This document shows, piece by piece, positions 8,435 through 14,860 of a DNA stretch of 64,000 nt. The notes under the pieces are model-generated. The model was not told the origin of the DNA. It was given only the letters and a program-made list of their open reading frames with translations, and made no database searches. This stretch comes from Chloroflexota bacterium (GTDB taxonomy: Bacteria > Chloroflexota > Dehalococcoidia > JACPQD01): the NCBI GenBank assembly GCA_016190665.1, contig JACPQD010000012.1:50961-114960 (forward strand). The letters run 5' to 3'. Position 1 is the first letter of the stretch. The number at the start of each line of letters is the position of its first letter. The position numbers and the translations under genes are program-made.

Positions 8435-9226
8435 ATGCTTAAGAAAGGAATTATTCTCGCCATGATGGTGGGCTTCACGGGAATTGTGGCCCTCCTTTGG
8501 CAACCGGGTACAAGTCTTGCAGTGCCGAATTATGCAGCAGCTACGGGACAAGCCTGCGGCGTATGCCACATCAACCCGGGGGGTGGTGGCCCGCGGACAG
8601 CCATCGGCCAGCTTTTTGAGGCCATACCCACGCATTCCACTAACCCCGCGGGCGCCTGGGCGATAGTTCTTTCCAGTCTAACTCCGACGCCTACTAACAC
8701 GCCGGTGCCGCCGACGGTCACACCCACGAACACGCCGGTGCCCCCCACGGCGACGCCCACCAACACACCGGTGCCGCCCACGGCGACGCCTACCGACACG
8801 CCTGTGGCGCCCACGGCGACGCCTACCGACACGCCTGTGGCGCCCGCGGCGACGCCTACCGACACGCCTGTGGCGCCCACAGCGACGCCGACGCCGGTAC
8901 CACCAACCGCCACCCCTGTTGTTACCCCACCGCTGCCGCCGACGCCACCAGCGGGCGACGTCGAGTGGCACGGAAGACGTTGGGAAGTCGAGGGGATACT
9001 TCAGGCCGTCAACGGCAACACCTGGACCATCAGTGGCTTCTCCTTCACCGTTACGCATAGCACGAGGATCAAGGGAAGTCCGGTGATTGGGGCCGAGGCT
9101 GAAGCAAAGGGAGTCAAGAGACCGAATGGGGAGTTCGTGGCCACCAAGGTCAAGATCGAGAAGGCTGACCGCGAGCGAGGCCATGACCGGGGCGACGACG
9201 AGGACGAAGACGAAGAGGACGACTAG
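8435..9226 (+). CDS. Secreted CxxCH protein with Thr/Pro linker and C-terminal DUF5666-like domain
   Basis: 263 residues. Residues 1-28 are a signal peptide (basic start, hydrophobic core, cleavage near SLAVPNYA). Residues about 36-55 hold CGVCH, a c-type heme attachment signature, in GQACGVCHINPGGGG. Residues about 82-165 are a low-complexity linker of TPTNTPVPPT-type units, common in secreted Chloroflexota proteins. The C-terminal part (GRRWEVEGILQAVNGNTWTI to KVKIEKAD) resembles the small beta-barrel DUF5666 domain, and the last 20 residues are almost all Asp/Glu. A single-heme electron carrier or a metal-binding surface protein is possible; function is unknown. The upstream 11-bp repeats suggest control by the neighbouring two-component system. 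Confidence 0.75.
   Translation: MLKKGIILAMMVGFTGIVALLWQPGTSLAVPNYAAATGQACGVCHINPGGGGPRTAIGQLFEAIPTHSTNPAGAWAIVLSSLTPTPTNTPVPPTVTPTNTPVPPTATPTNTPVPPTATPTDTPVAPTATPTDTPVAPAATPTDTPVAPTATPTPVPPTATPVVTPPLPPTPPAGDVEWHGRRWEVEGILQAVNGNTWTISGFSFTVTHSTRIKGSPVIGAEAEAKGVKRPNGEFVATKVKIEKADRERGHDRGDDEDEDEEDD
8686..8890 (+). repeat. In-gene tandem repeat, 33-bp unit, coding for TPTNTPVPPTA-type units
   Basis: About six imperfect 33-bp units (11 residues each) encode the Thr/Pro linker of the CxxCH protein. The last three units, with TDTPVAPTATP-type sequence, are nearly identical at the DNA level, indicating recent expansion. Length is likely to vary between strains. Confidence 0.85.
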
Positions 9227-9293
9227 ATAGGCTTACACCGGAGGGGCCTGGTGGCCGGTGGTCATCCTGCTCCCTCCGCGGAGCCGGGCAGAG

Positions 9294-9347
9294 TTTACGA
9301 AGGTTTTACAAATCCCTAACGTCTGGCGTTCTGCAGGGTGTCATAAT
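9294..9347 (+). promoter_or_regulatory. Second triple 11-bp repeat box with extended -10
   Basis: TTTACG (9294-9299), TTTACA (9305-9310) and CTAACG (9316-9321) are again exactly 11 bp apart. The extended -10 TGTCATAAT covers 9339-9347, so the hexamer begins 20 bp after the box. This copies the geometry of the box at 8194 (21 bp). No protein gene follows on this strand before the strong terminator hairpin at 9491-9532. Confidence 0.55.
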
Positions 9348-9353
9348 TTGAGT

Positions 9354-9532
9354 GTCAGGGCCGTTAATGCCTTGGCCAACCGACCGGCTGGGGGTTTTCG
9401 CAGGTAAGGGACGTGGAGTGAGGTGGTGGATGTCCTACGGGAACTCCCAGCCCTTTTCCTTCCGAAATAGCGCTGTCTAATAGACCCTCCTAAGAAGAAC
9501 GGGGGCTCAGAAACGAGCCCCCGTTCTTCTTA
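9354..9532 (+). ncRNA. Candidate regulated small RNA between repeat-box promoter and terminator
   Basis: The segment from the expected transcription start (about 7 bp after the -10 at 9342-9347) to the perfect terminator hairpin is about 180 nt and contains no recognisable protein gene. A 37-codon frame (9367-9480, ATG to TAA) is present but has no ribosome site or family resemblance. Promoter plus intrinsic terminator around a short non-coding stretch is the usual signature of a small RNA. The terminator could instead serve only the convergent SDR gene, so this stays a hypothesis. Confidence 0.35.
9491..9532. terminator. Bidirectional intrinsic terminator hairpin
   Basis: A perfect 18-bp inverted repeat (9491-9508 and 9515-9532) with a 6-nt loop AGAAAC; the stem core is CGGGGGCTC/GAGCCCCCG. 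The arms end in AAGAAGAA/TTCTTCTT, giving a U-rich 3' flank on both strands. It sits 21 bp past the stop of the minus-strand SDR and at the end of the plus-strand region. Confidence 0.9.
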
Positions 9533-9553
9533 CTTAGGGCGCAATCAACGTCT

Positions 9554-10366
9554 TTAATGCATGACCTGCCCGCCGTCCATATTTATCGACTGGCCTACAA
9601 TGAAATCGGCGGCGGCCGAGCACAGGAAGACCGCCAGCCCGGCGATCTCACCGGGACTTCCCGCCCTGCGAAGAGCGCAGTTGCCCGTGATGTAACGCTG
9701 CCATTCCTCTCCACGCCCGTGATCGTCCACGCGGGAGGTGTCTATTGTACCAGGGCAGATGCAGTTCACGTTGATGCCGTGGGGTCCCAACTCCCAGGCG
9801 AGGGCCTGGGTCAGGCCCACTATACCGAACTTGGCCGTGACGTAGGCGGCGCGGTTGGGCCTGGCGCGCTTACCCGAAAGCGACGCGATGTTCACTATCC
9901 TGCCCCCCTGGGCTTGCCGGATAAGCACCCTGGCGACGGCTCTGGAGGTAAGGAAGGTGCCATTGATGTCGACGTCGATGCACCGGCGCCAGACTTCCTC
10001 CGTCATCTCGACCGCCGGTACGCGGTCGGGCCCTCGGGAGTAGGCTGCGTTATTCACCAGGATATCGATGCGCCCAAAGTCCGCCAACGTTCGTTCGACC
10101 ATGGCATCCACTTGATCACTCTTGCTGATGTCAACGACCAGGGGCAGGGCGCGGACGCCTGACTCGCCTATCTGATCGGCTACGCTCTCGATGTCCCTCC
10201 AGCCGACTGCCTTCTCGTCGGCCGGAAAGGTCTCAGGCGGTCTGCCGGTTCCGGTAATCACCAGGTCCGCGCCGGCCCTGGCCAGGGCCAGCGCCGTCGA
10301 GCGACCGATGCCCCGCAGTCGCCCCGCTCCGGTCACTATGGCCACTTTTCCCGATAGTTCCCCCAT
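9554..10366 (-). CDS. SDR-family NAD(P)-dependent oxidoreductase
   Basis: 270-residue classical short-chain dehydrogenase. It has the cofactor glycine motif TGAGRLRGIG at the N-terminus, the NNA motif (LVNNAAYSRG), and an active site with Ser in IASLSG and the YxxxK pair in AAYVTAKFG. The PG motif and C-terminus SINMDGGQVMH are typical of FabG-like enzymes. The ATG at 10366 follows AGGAGG at proper spacing; an upstream 29-residue extension is unlikely. The substrate is not predictable. The gene lies behind a DnaJ-like gene on the same strand (50-bp gap) and ends at the strong terminator. All catalytic residues are present. Confidence 0.9.
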   Translation of the reverse strand: MGELSGKVAIVTGAGRLRGIGRSTALALARAGADLVITGTGRPPETFPADEKAVGWRDIESVADQIGESGVRALPLVVDISKSDQVDAMVERTLADFGRIDILVNNAAYSRGPDRVPAVEMTEEVWRRCIDVDINGTFLTSRAVARVLIRQAQGGRIVNIASLSGKRARPNRAAYVTAKFGIVGLTQALAWELGPHGINVNCICPGTIDTSRVDDHGRGEEWQRYITGNCALRRAGSPGEIAGLAVFLCSAAADFIVGQSINMDGGQVMH

Positions 10367-10416
10367 GATTTCCTCCTGGTTTTGGGCTTCGATGCTTTCC
10401 CCGGCGGCGCGGGCAG

Positions 10417-10836
10417 CTACTGGCGCCTTCTTGCCGCCGAATTGTAGGTCCACAAGGCCAGCAGCGCGAGCAGTACGAACAACCCCAGGCCGGGACTAAG
10501 CCGCATGATGATGAGGCTGACGGCGAAGACGGCGAAAGGTAAGAGCATCCTGATAGCTTTCGACATGCTGGGCGAAACGCCGGGTCGGAAACCCGGAATG
10601 CCAGACGGGACCGTGCTTCCCAAACGGCGCGACGCATCGTACCATCTACGCTTCTCTGGGTCGCTGAGCACCTCGTAGGCGGCATTGATCTCCTTCATCC
10701 GTCGTGTCGCCTCAGGCGAGCTGTTCCGGTCGGGGTGATACTTCGTAGCTAGACGGCGGTACGCGGCCTCGATAACTTCCTTCTCAGCCCGTGGGTGCAC
10801 TTGCAATATGGCATAGTAGTCGTATTCTTGAGTCAC
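10417..10836 (-). CDS. Small membrane-anchored J-domain protein
   Basis: 139 residues. Residues 5-70 form a J domain ([23 protein letters not shown] in [10 protein letters not shown], and [15 protein letters not shown]), which stimulates DnaK ATPase. A Gly/Pro-rich stretch (75-92) is followed by two hydrophobic segments (about 93-112 and 115-133) and a basic tail NSAARRRQ, so the protein is probably anchored in the membrane by its C-terminus with the J domain in the cytoplasm. It lacks the zinc-finger and substrate domains of DnaJ, so it is a specialised co-chaperone rather than DnaJ itself. A promoter and a 15-bp palindrome lie just upstream. Confidence 0.9.
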   Translation of the reverse strand: MTQEYDYYAILQVHPRAEKEVIEAAYRRLATKYHPDRNSSPEATRRMKEINAAYEVLSDPEKRRWYDASRRLGSTVPSGIPGFRPGVSPSMSKAIRMLLPFAVFAVSLIIMRLSPGLGLFVLLALLALWTYNSAARRRQ

Positions 10837-10859
10837 GAAGCTGACCTCTATTCAAGTCA

Positions 10860-10909
10860 TCACACAGTGTGTGACGCTCAATGTTACCGCATTTGACCGC
10901 TTTATTCAA
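10860..10909 (-). promoter_or_regulatory. Promoter of the J-domain gene with palindromic operator
   Basis: On the minus strand, TTGAAT (10904-10909) and TAACAT (10881-10886) form a -35/-10 pair with a 17-bp spacer. Just downstream of the -10, the sequence TCACACAGTGTGTGA (10860-10874) is a perfect 15-bp palindrome around one central base. It covers the expected transcription start and so could be a repressor operator. Confidence 0.55.
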
Positions 10910-10934
10910 CACGGCCAATGGCGTCAGGAGCACG

Positions 10935-10963
10935 TTGACCGAGTCGGCGTCAGGTGCTAGACT
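10935..10963 (+). promoter_or_regulatory. Sigma-70-type promoter of the small-gene operon
   Basis: TTGACC (10935-10940), 17-bp spacer, TAGACT (10958-10963). The predicted start of transcription is near 10970, immediately before the AAGGAG ribosome site (10971-10976) of the small basic protein gene. Confidence 0.6.
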
Positions 10964-10986
10964 AGCGGTGAAGGAGACGGAGAGCT

Positions 10987-11127
10987 GTGGAGGCTGGGAC
11001 CAGGCAAGAGCGCCGAGAGCAGAGGAGGCAGCGCCGCAGGGAGAGGATGGCGAAACACGGCGCCAGCCTGCGCCGCGTCTACCGCGACGCCATTTTGAAG
11101 CGGTTGGAGAGGCTGAGGAAGACGTGA
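10987..11127 (+). CDS. Small highly basic protein (46 residues)
   Basis: A short gene starting at GTG 10987 and ending at TGA 11125-11127. AAGGAG stands 10 bases upstream, and a good promoter lies ahead of that. The product is very rich in Arg and Lys (Arg-rich RQERREQRRQRRRERM, then AKHGASLRRVYRDAILKRL) and looks like one long amphipathic helix, so RNA or DNA binding is possible. It is followed after 10 bp by the cysteine-rich gene at 11138, suggesting a bicistronic unit. No family name can be given. Support rests on the ribosome site, promoter and operon layout. Confidence 0.55.
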   Translation: MEAGTRQERREQRRQRRRERMAKHGASLRRVYRDAILKRLERLRKT

Positions 11128-11137
11128 GAGCGAGAAG

Positions 11138-11341
11138 ATGACGCAATGCAAAATTGATGCCAACCTGGTGAGATGCCCTTGTTCCTACGAGCCCTGTTCC
11201 CGGAAAGGCAAATGCTGTGAATGCGTCTCCTATCACCGTTCGTTGAAGGAGCTGCCGGGCTGCTTCTTTCCGCCCGCGATCGAGAGGACTTACGATCGTT
11301 CCGTCGCCCGGTTCTTGAGCGCCTTTGCTGACAAGAGATGA
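11138..11341 (+). CDS. Small cysteine-rich DUF6485-like protein
   Basis: 67 residues with eight Cys in the first 45 residues: CPCSYEPC, then KCCEC, then CFFP. The pattern with SYHRSLKELPGCFF and ERTYDRSVARF matches the small conserved family that I know as DUF6485, found in anaerobes and of unknown function. The Cys spacing suggests one structural zinc or iron-sulfur site. The ATG at 11138 lies 10 bp behind the basic-protein gene, with GCGAGAAG ahead of it. The identification is by pattern memory, not by search. Confidence 0.78.
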   Translation: MTQCKIDANLVRCPCSYEPCSRKGKCCECVSYHRSLKELPGCFFPPAIERTYDRSVARFLSAFADKR

Positions 11342-11524
11342 GCTGGTACGGAAACAGGTTGTTAGCATACCGCGCACCGAAGCACGCGGGATAGGGGACT
11401 GCGAGAACCTGTCGGCGGTCCGTGGGCTGGAACCGCTGAGCGAGCAATTCGTTCCCATCGTTCGTCGCGCCCCGATGAAGCGGGGCCACAGGTGCGGATG
11501 TGAGCCGTAAGAGGGAGTGACATC

Positions 11525-12007
11525 GTGTTGGACCTGCTGAGGGCCGTGAGACAAAATCACGCCATAGAACATGCCACCATAGCGGTGCTGCTGCGTCGCC
11601 TTGGCGCGGGCCCTAGCCTGGTCGGCGGCTCTACGCCAGGTGGCTTCTACGTATATGGTGACGTCCCCACGGACATGGTGAGGGAGTCAGCCATCGAGGG
11701 GCTGGCGCTCCTCCAGAAAGGAGAAGTGGATCTGGCGGTTTCTCCCTTTTGCGGGACCAACATTGTGGTCGCTGGGATACTGACCGGCCTGTCCGCAGCG
11801 GCCGCCTTGGGCAACAGGAACCGGGTGTCGCGATTGCCGAGCGTCGTCCTGGCTGCTGTGGGGGCGATCCTTCTGGCCCGGCCGCTGGGAGGCCTTGTGC
11901 AGAAGCATTTCACGACGGACGCGAAGGTTGGCAATGTCGCCATAGGCCAGGTAACGCGCACGAAGAAAGGGAAGTGGACGTTGCACCGAGTGGAGGTGAC
12001 GCGCTGA
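11525..12007 (+). CDS. DUF6391-like membrane-associated protein
   Basis: 160 residues. The N-terminal motif LRAVRQNHAIEHATIAVLLR is the HA(L/I)EHAT signature of a small family found in Chloroflexota, Cyanobacteria and Firmicutes (DUF6391 as I remember it). Two hydrophobic segments follow (about 76-95 and 100-117), and the C-terminus (VGNVAIGQVTRTKKGKWTL) is basic. The His-x-x-Glu-His arrangement hints at metal binding, but no function is established. The GTG at 11525 follows GAGGGAGTGACATC. It may be part of the same transcript as the two small genes upstream; the 183-bp gap holds only a weak GCCCCG/CGGGGC hairpin at 11469-11486. Confidence 0.7.
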   Translation: MLDLLRAVRQNHAIEHATIAVLLRRLGAGPSLVGGSTPGGFYVYGDVPTDMVRESAIEGLALLQKGEVDLAVSPFCGTNIVVAGILTGLSAAAALGNRNRVSRLPSVVLAAVGAILLARPLGGLVQKHFTTDAKVGNVAIGQVTRTKKGKWTLHRVEVTR

Positions 12008-12030
12008 CCAATGGGCCGACGCGCGGAATC

Positions 12031-12059
12031 TTGTCGATTCCGGCGGCCCGTGATAGAAT
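12031..12059 (+). promoter_or_regulatory. Promoter of tRNA-Arg
   Basis: TTGTCG (12031-12036), 17-bp spacer, TAGAAT (12054-12059), placing transcription start about 1-3 bases before the tRNA. Confidence 0.65.
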
Positions 12060-12067
12060 CTGAATGC

Positions 12068-12143
12068 GTCCCTGTAGCTCAGTGGATAGAGCAACTGCCT
12101 TCTAAGCAGTAGGTCGAGCGTTCGAGTCGCTCCAGGGACGCCA
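12068..12143 (+). tRNA. tRNA-Arg (anticodon UCU)
   Basis: A 76-nt cloverleaf: acceptor GTCCCTG pairs with CAGGGAC, the D-arm begins GCTC, the anticodon stem is ACTGC/GCAGT with loop CTTCTAA (anticodon TCT), and the T-arm contains TTCGAGT. Discriminator G and an encoded CCA end at 12143. It reads AGA codons. Confidence 0.95.
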
Positions 12144-12311
12144 GGCTTCCATGTTAACATTCTACTTGGGTCAAACGAAGGTCCACTCAGACCACGATCT
12201 CCCCCGGCCTCGGAGGAAGCTACTCAGTCGCGGCCCGTTTGTGTTGAGTGGGGTGGACTCACGGCACTCGCGGTTTGCGATCCAGAGACAAAACTGAGAG
12301 CAAACGCCTTC

Positions 12312-13370
12312 TCACTTGAGATCCTGGATCTTCCGCATACAGAGATCAATAGGCATCTTGTTATGGGGGAGGTGCAGGGACTGAGGACCCGGCCCGCCCA
12401 TGACAAGGACCGTGAAATCCTCTGGCCGGGCGACCATGGGCACTAGCGCCGTGGGGTCGTGGGCAAAGAACTTTTTCCAGTAGGGCTTGAAGCGCGCTAC
12501 CGCGTTGGGTCCAAACTCGTGATAAGGCGTCCTGGCGTGCTCAAACAGGAATTGCTTCACGTCCCGCTTGGTAAATCCAGACTCGGCGATTCCGTTGGCT
12601 TGGTCGGGGCCAACGGCCAGGGTGGGATAGAAGTCCCCGTACGAGTCACGAAAAGCGGGGGCTGACATGGAGCGGGCGAAGGCGAGGAGAAGCTCTTGCG
12701 TAGTGCTGGGCCATACAAGCTCCATATGGTGAGGCGGCTCCACCGATAACACCGTGACAGTGCTATCTGAGGGCGAGAAACCGTGTTCCACGTGGAGAGG
12801 CTCCCAGGGCGACTGCTCCTCATTCTCCGCCATGCAGTAGCACCGGTTCACGTAGAACCCCCAGGTCTTCCATTCCGTCACTCCCGGGAATCCGCCAAGA
12901 TTCAGCAGGACCAGTTGGATAGCGCGCCCGATGGTAGCGTTAGCGCGCCAACTCACATTTGTGCCGCCTTCGCCGGAGGTTATGCCCAGCGCTTTTCGAA
13001 TCGGGCCGTTGACCATGAGCAAGATGTGCTTACTGTGGCTGGTAGTTTGCGTCTCGGCGAACCAGTCTGGCAGGGGCTGTGTTGTATCGCAAAGGACCTC
13101 TACGGCGGCCACGATCACAGGCATATGTTCGGGCCGGCAGCCCGCCATAATGGCATTGGCCGCCACCTTCTCCAGGGTGACCTCGCCCCCAAGAGGCTCA
13201 ATGTAGCCGATTACTTCGTTTCCCGCACGGCCCGCCGCCTCGATAAACCGATCGACCCTCTCGGCCGTAGGCGGAATCACCGGGAGTCCGTCGAGAAGCC
13301 GCTCTCCGTCCAGATACTCGTAAATAGCCTCGATGTCATCCGCAACCTCAACATCTTTGCCCGAAGTCAT
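12312..13370 (-). CDS. UGSC-partner family protein, copy A
   Basis: 352-residue protein of a family with four representatives in this window. Shared blocks are LLDGLPVIPPTAERVDRF near the N-terminus, KVAANAIMAGCRPEHMPVI with one invariant Cys, a SHSKHILLMVNGPI block, GGTNVSWRANATIGRAI, ENEEQSPWEPLHVEHG and VEPPHHMEL. No signal peptide or membrane span is seen, so it is cytoplasmic. It lies 60 bp behind a UGSC selenoprotein gene, and a third copy is fused to such a protein, so the two families act together. I cannot name a catalytic activity; the conserved His, Glu and Cys could bind a metal or cofactor. The ATG at 13370 with GGGAGG upstream was preferred over TTG 13397. Confidence 0.85.
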   Translation of the reverse strand: MTSGKDVEVADDIEAIYEYLDGERLLDGLPVIPPTAERVDRFIEAAGRAGNEVIGYIEPLGGEVTLEKVAANAIMAGCRPEHMPVIVAAVEVLCDTTQPLPDWFAETQTTSHSKHILLMVNGPIRKALGITSGEGGTNVSWRANATIGRAIQLVLLNLGGFPGVTEWKTWGFYVNRCYCMAENEEQSPWEPLHVEHGFSPSDSTVTVLSVEPPHHMELVWPSTTQELLLAFARSMSAPAFRDSYGDFYPTLAVGPDQANGIAESGFTKRDVKQFLFEHARTPYHEFGPNAVARFKPYWKKFFAHDPTALVPMVARPEDFTVLVMGGPGPQSLHLPHNKMPIDLCMRKIQDLK

Positions 13371-13430
13371 GCTGCCTCCCATGTCAATCACGATCAAAAA
13401 TCTGGTAGTAAGAACGACGGATGGGCCCGA

Positions 13431-14000
13431 CTACCGCGCCGGGACAGGATCGCTTTTCTTCAAAGCGGCTACGATCAGCGGGACGACCTCGTGGGCCGTC
13501 TCCCGCATGCGCCTGGCTGCGTCGGCGCTGTCCGGGAAGAGGTCCCCCAGGGGGAGAGTGACAACCTGGGCTTCCGCTACCTTGAGGGCGCGGGCAAGCG
13601 CCCTAGCCGGGCGCTCCCACGTCGGCGCCGCCAGCACGACAGCAGGAATCTCCTGCTCCGTAAATTCGGCCACATGGCGGACACTCCGCCCCGTGCAGCC
13701 GCCTCAGGAGGCTATCCCCACCACGACCGCATCTACTTCGTTTACCAACCGTTCGAAGACATCAGAGGGCAGGCGGTCAGGAGGCCCCAGCCCAAAGGCC
13801 TTTTGTTCGATGACGACAGGGCGGATGTGAAACGTATTCACCATTTCCTGTCTAATGCTTGCCAGCGCCACATTGGCGTTAGGCCGGCCATCGTCGATAA
13901 AGGCGATAACCTTGTGTGCCAGGTCATCCAGCACCTGTCGACCCCTCGATTGCCCCGATTCTCGATATTTGTCCGCTCGGGGAAAGATAAGCTTCACCAC
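13431..14000 (-). CDS. UGSC-type selenoprotein, copy A (UGA at 13704-13706 read as selenocysteine)
   Basis: A 189-residue product if the in-frame TGA at 13704-13706 is decoded as Sec99. The two halves are in the same frame, with no other stop. The motif reads S-U-G-G-C-T (the usual family motif is U-G-S-C), a Sec-x-x-Cys pair like the CxxC of thioredoxin-type redox proteins. The N-terminal half has FIDDGRPNANVALASIRQEM, which aligns with DNRKPNAGLLMESIAAVL of copy B. The C-terminal half has the conserved EIPAVVLAAPTWERPARALA segment. A GGCGG/CCGCC hairpin follows the TGA. The start is GTG 14000 (or 13997), with AGAGGAGAG upstream. Followed by partner copy A. Expression needs SelA/B/C/D, not in this window. 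Confidence 0.82.
13676..13690 (-). promoter_or_regulatory. Candidate bacterial SECIS hairpin, copy A
   Basis: In the mRNA, GGCGG (13690-13686) pairs with CCGCC (13680-13676) around loop AGUGU. The loop starts 21 nt after the U of the UGA, inside the coding sequence, where bacterial SECIS elements lie. Confidence 0.6.
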
Positions 14001-14096
14001 TTGCAACTCTCCTCTCCGTCTGTGAGACCGCACCGCCTGCTATCTCTCGCTGGTTCGGTGGTCAATACCCTTTCCGTAGTCAGCGGTCAACTCTTC

Positions 14097-14804
14097 CTAC
14101 CTTCCATCCGAAAGCCCACACGCCGTCGCCGGCCAATTCCTCTTCTTGCCCACTCTCTCAAAATACTCCATCGGGATTAGCTCTGGTCTCTTGTAAAAGA
14201 GGTGGACGCAAGGATCTTCTGGCCTCTCTCCGATCAGGACTACTCTGCTCGGATATCCAACAAGCTCGATGGGAAGGATCTCCCGGGAGATGCAACAGTG
14301 ACAGCAGTAGTATGGGACCCCCACTTTCCCCCAGGACCAGGGATATGCCTTCCTGGTGGCGCCCACGCTCCTGGTCCTTCTCAACCTGCCCCCACTCCCA
14401 CAGGGGTCGAAGGTCACCACGTACTTGTCCGATTCTTCCCTGATTGCAAAATCCGCGTGATGCCCCCTCTGCGACTCAGCGCCAAGCTGAAGAGCCTCTT
14501 CTATCGTCCTGGCAGCGGACAAAGACTCGGCTACGCGAGGACTGTATCGCTGCATCAAAATCCTTGCAACCTCCTCTTCGCCAAAACCCGCCAGGTGAGT
14601 GAGGACCATCTCGACGAAGGAGACGAGGCTATCACTATTCCTTCGCGATTCATCACGAGTGTAATCGAGAAGGTCCAGAGCAGTCTCCCAAGCATTGCTC
14701 TTTATTGCTCCCGCAACCAAGTCCCAGGTCGGTATGGCAAGTTCGCTGGTGTCATCCTTCCGGATCCTACGCTGCAACACGCCCGATGCTTCCAGCCTAT
14801 TCAT
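14097..14804 (-). CDS. Cysteine-rich conserved protein of unknown function
   Basis: 235 residues from the ATG at 14804, which has AAGGGAG upstream. The N-terminal half is helical and acidic. The C-terminal half has DPCGSGGRLRRT, then YYCCHCCISREILPIELVGY, and DPCVHLFYKRPELIP. The cluster of two Cys-Cys pairs around His suggests an iron-sulfur or zinc site. No signal peptide. It lies between the LUD gene (56-bp gap) and UGSC copy A in the same direction, so it probably belongs to the same operon. I do not recognise the family with certainty. The motif suggests a redox or metal-dependent enzyme rather than a transporter part. Confidence 0.7.
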   Translation of the reverse strand: MNRLEASGVLQRRIRKDDTSELAIPTWDLVAGAIKSNAWETALDLLDYTRDESRRNSDSLVSFVEMVLTHLAGFGEEEVARILMQRYSPRVAESLSAARTIEEALQLGAESQRGHHADFAIREESDKYVVTFDPCGSGGRLRRTRSVGATRKAYPWSWGKVGVPYYCCHCCISREILPIELVGYPSRVVLIGERPEDPCVHLFYKRPELIPMEYFERVGKKRNWPATACGLSDGR

Positions 14805-14860
14805 GTTGCTCCCTTCTGCACATGCGACGCCCCCAGCCTCCACTCGGACCGAGATTTACC

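Noticed and set aside
9367..9480. 37-codon gene inside the candidate small RNA
   Set aside because: No ribosome site and no recognisable sequence; kept only as an alternative in the small-RNA entry.
11347..11520. T-box-like or other riboswitch before the DUF6391-like gene
   Set aside because: A GGCTGGAACCGCTGAGC segment faintly recalls a T-box antiterminator, but specifier loop, AGTA bulge and terminator are missing.
12783..14180. Long plus-strand open frame (465 codons) opposite the UGSC copy A and partner A genes
   Set aside because: It has no ribosome site or family features, runs across several intact minus-strand genes, and is the usual shadow of G+C-rich coding DNA.
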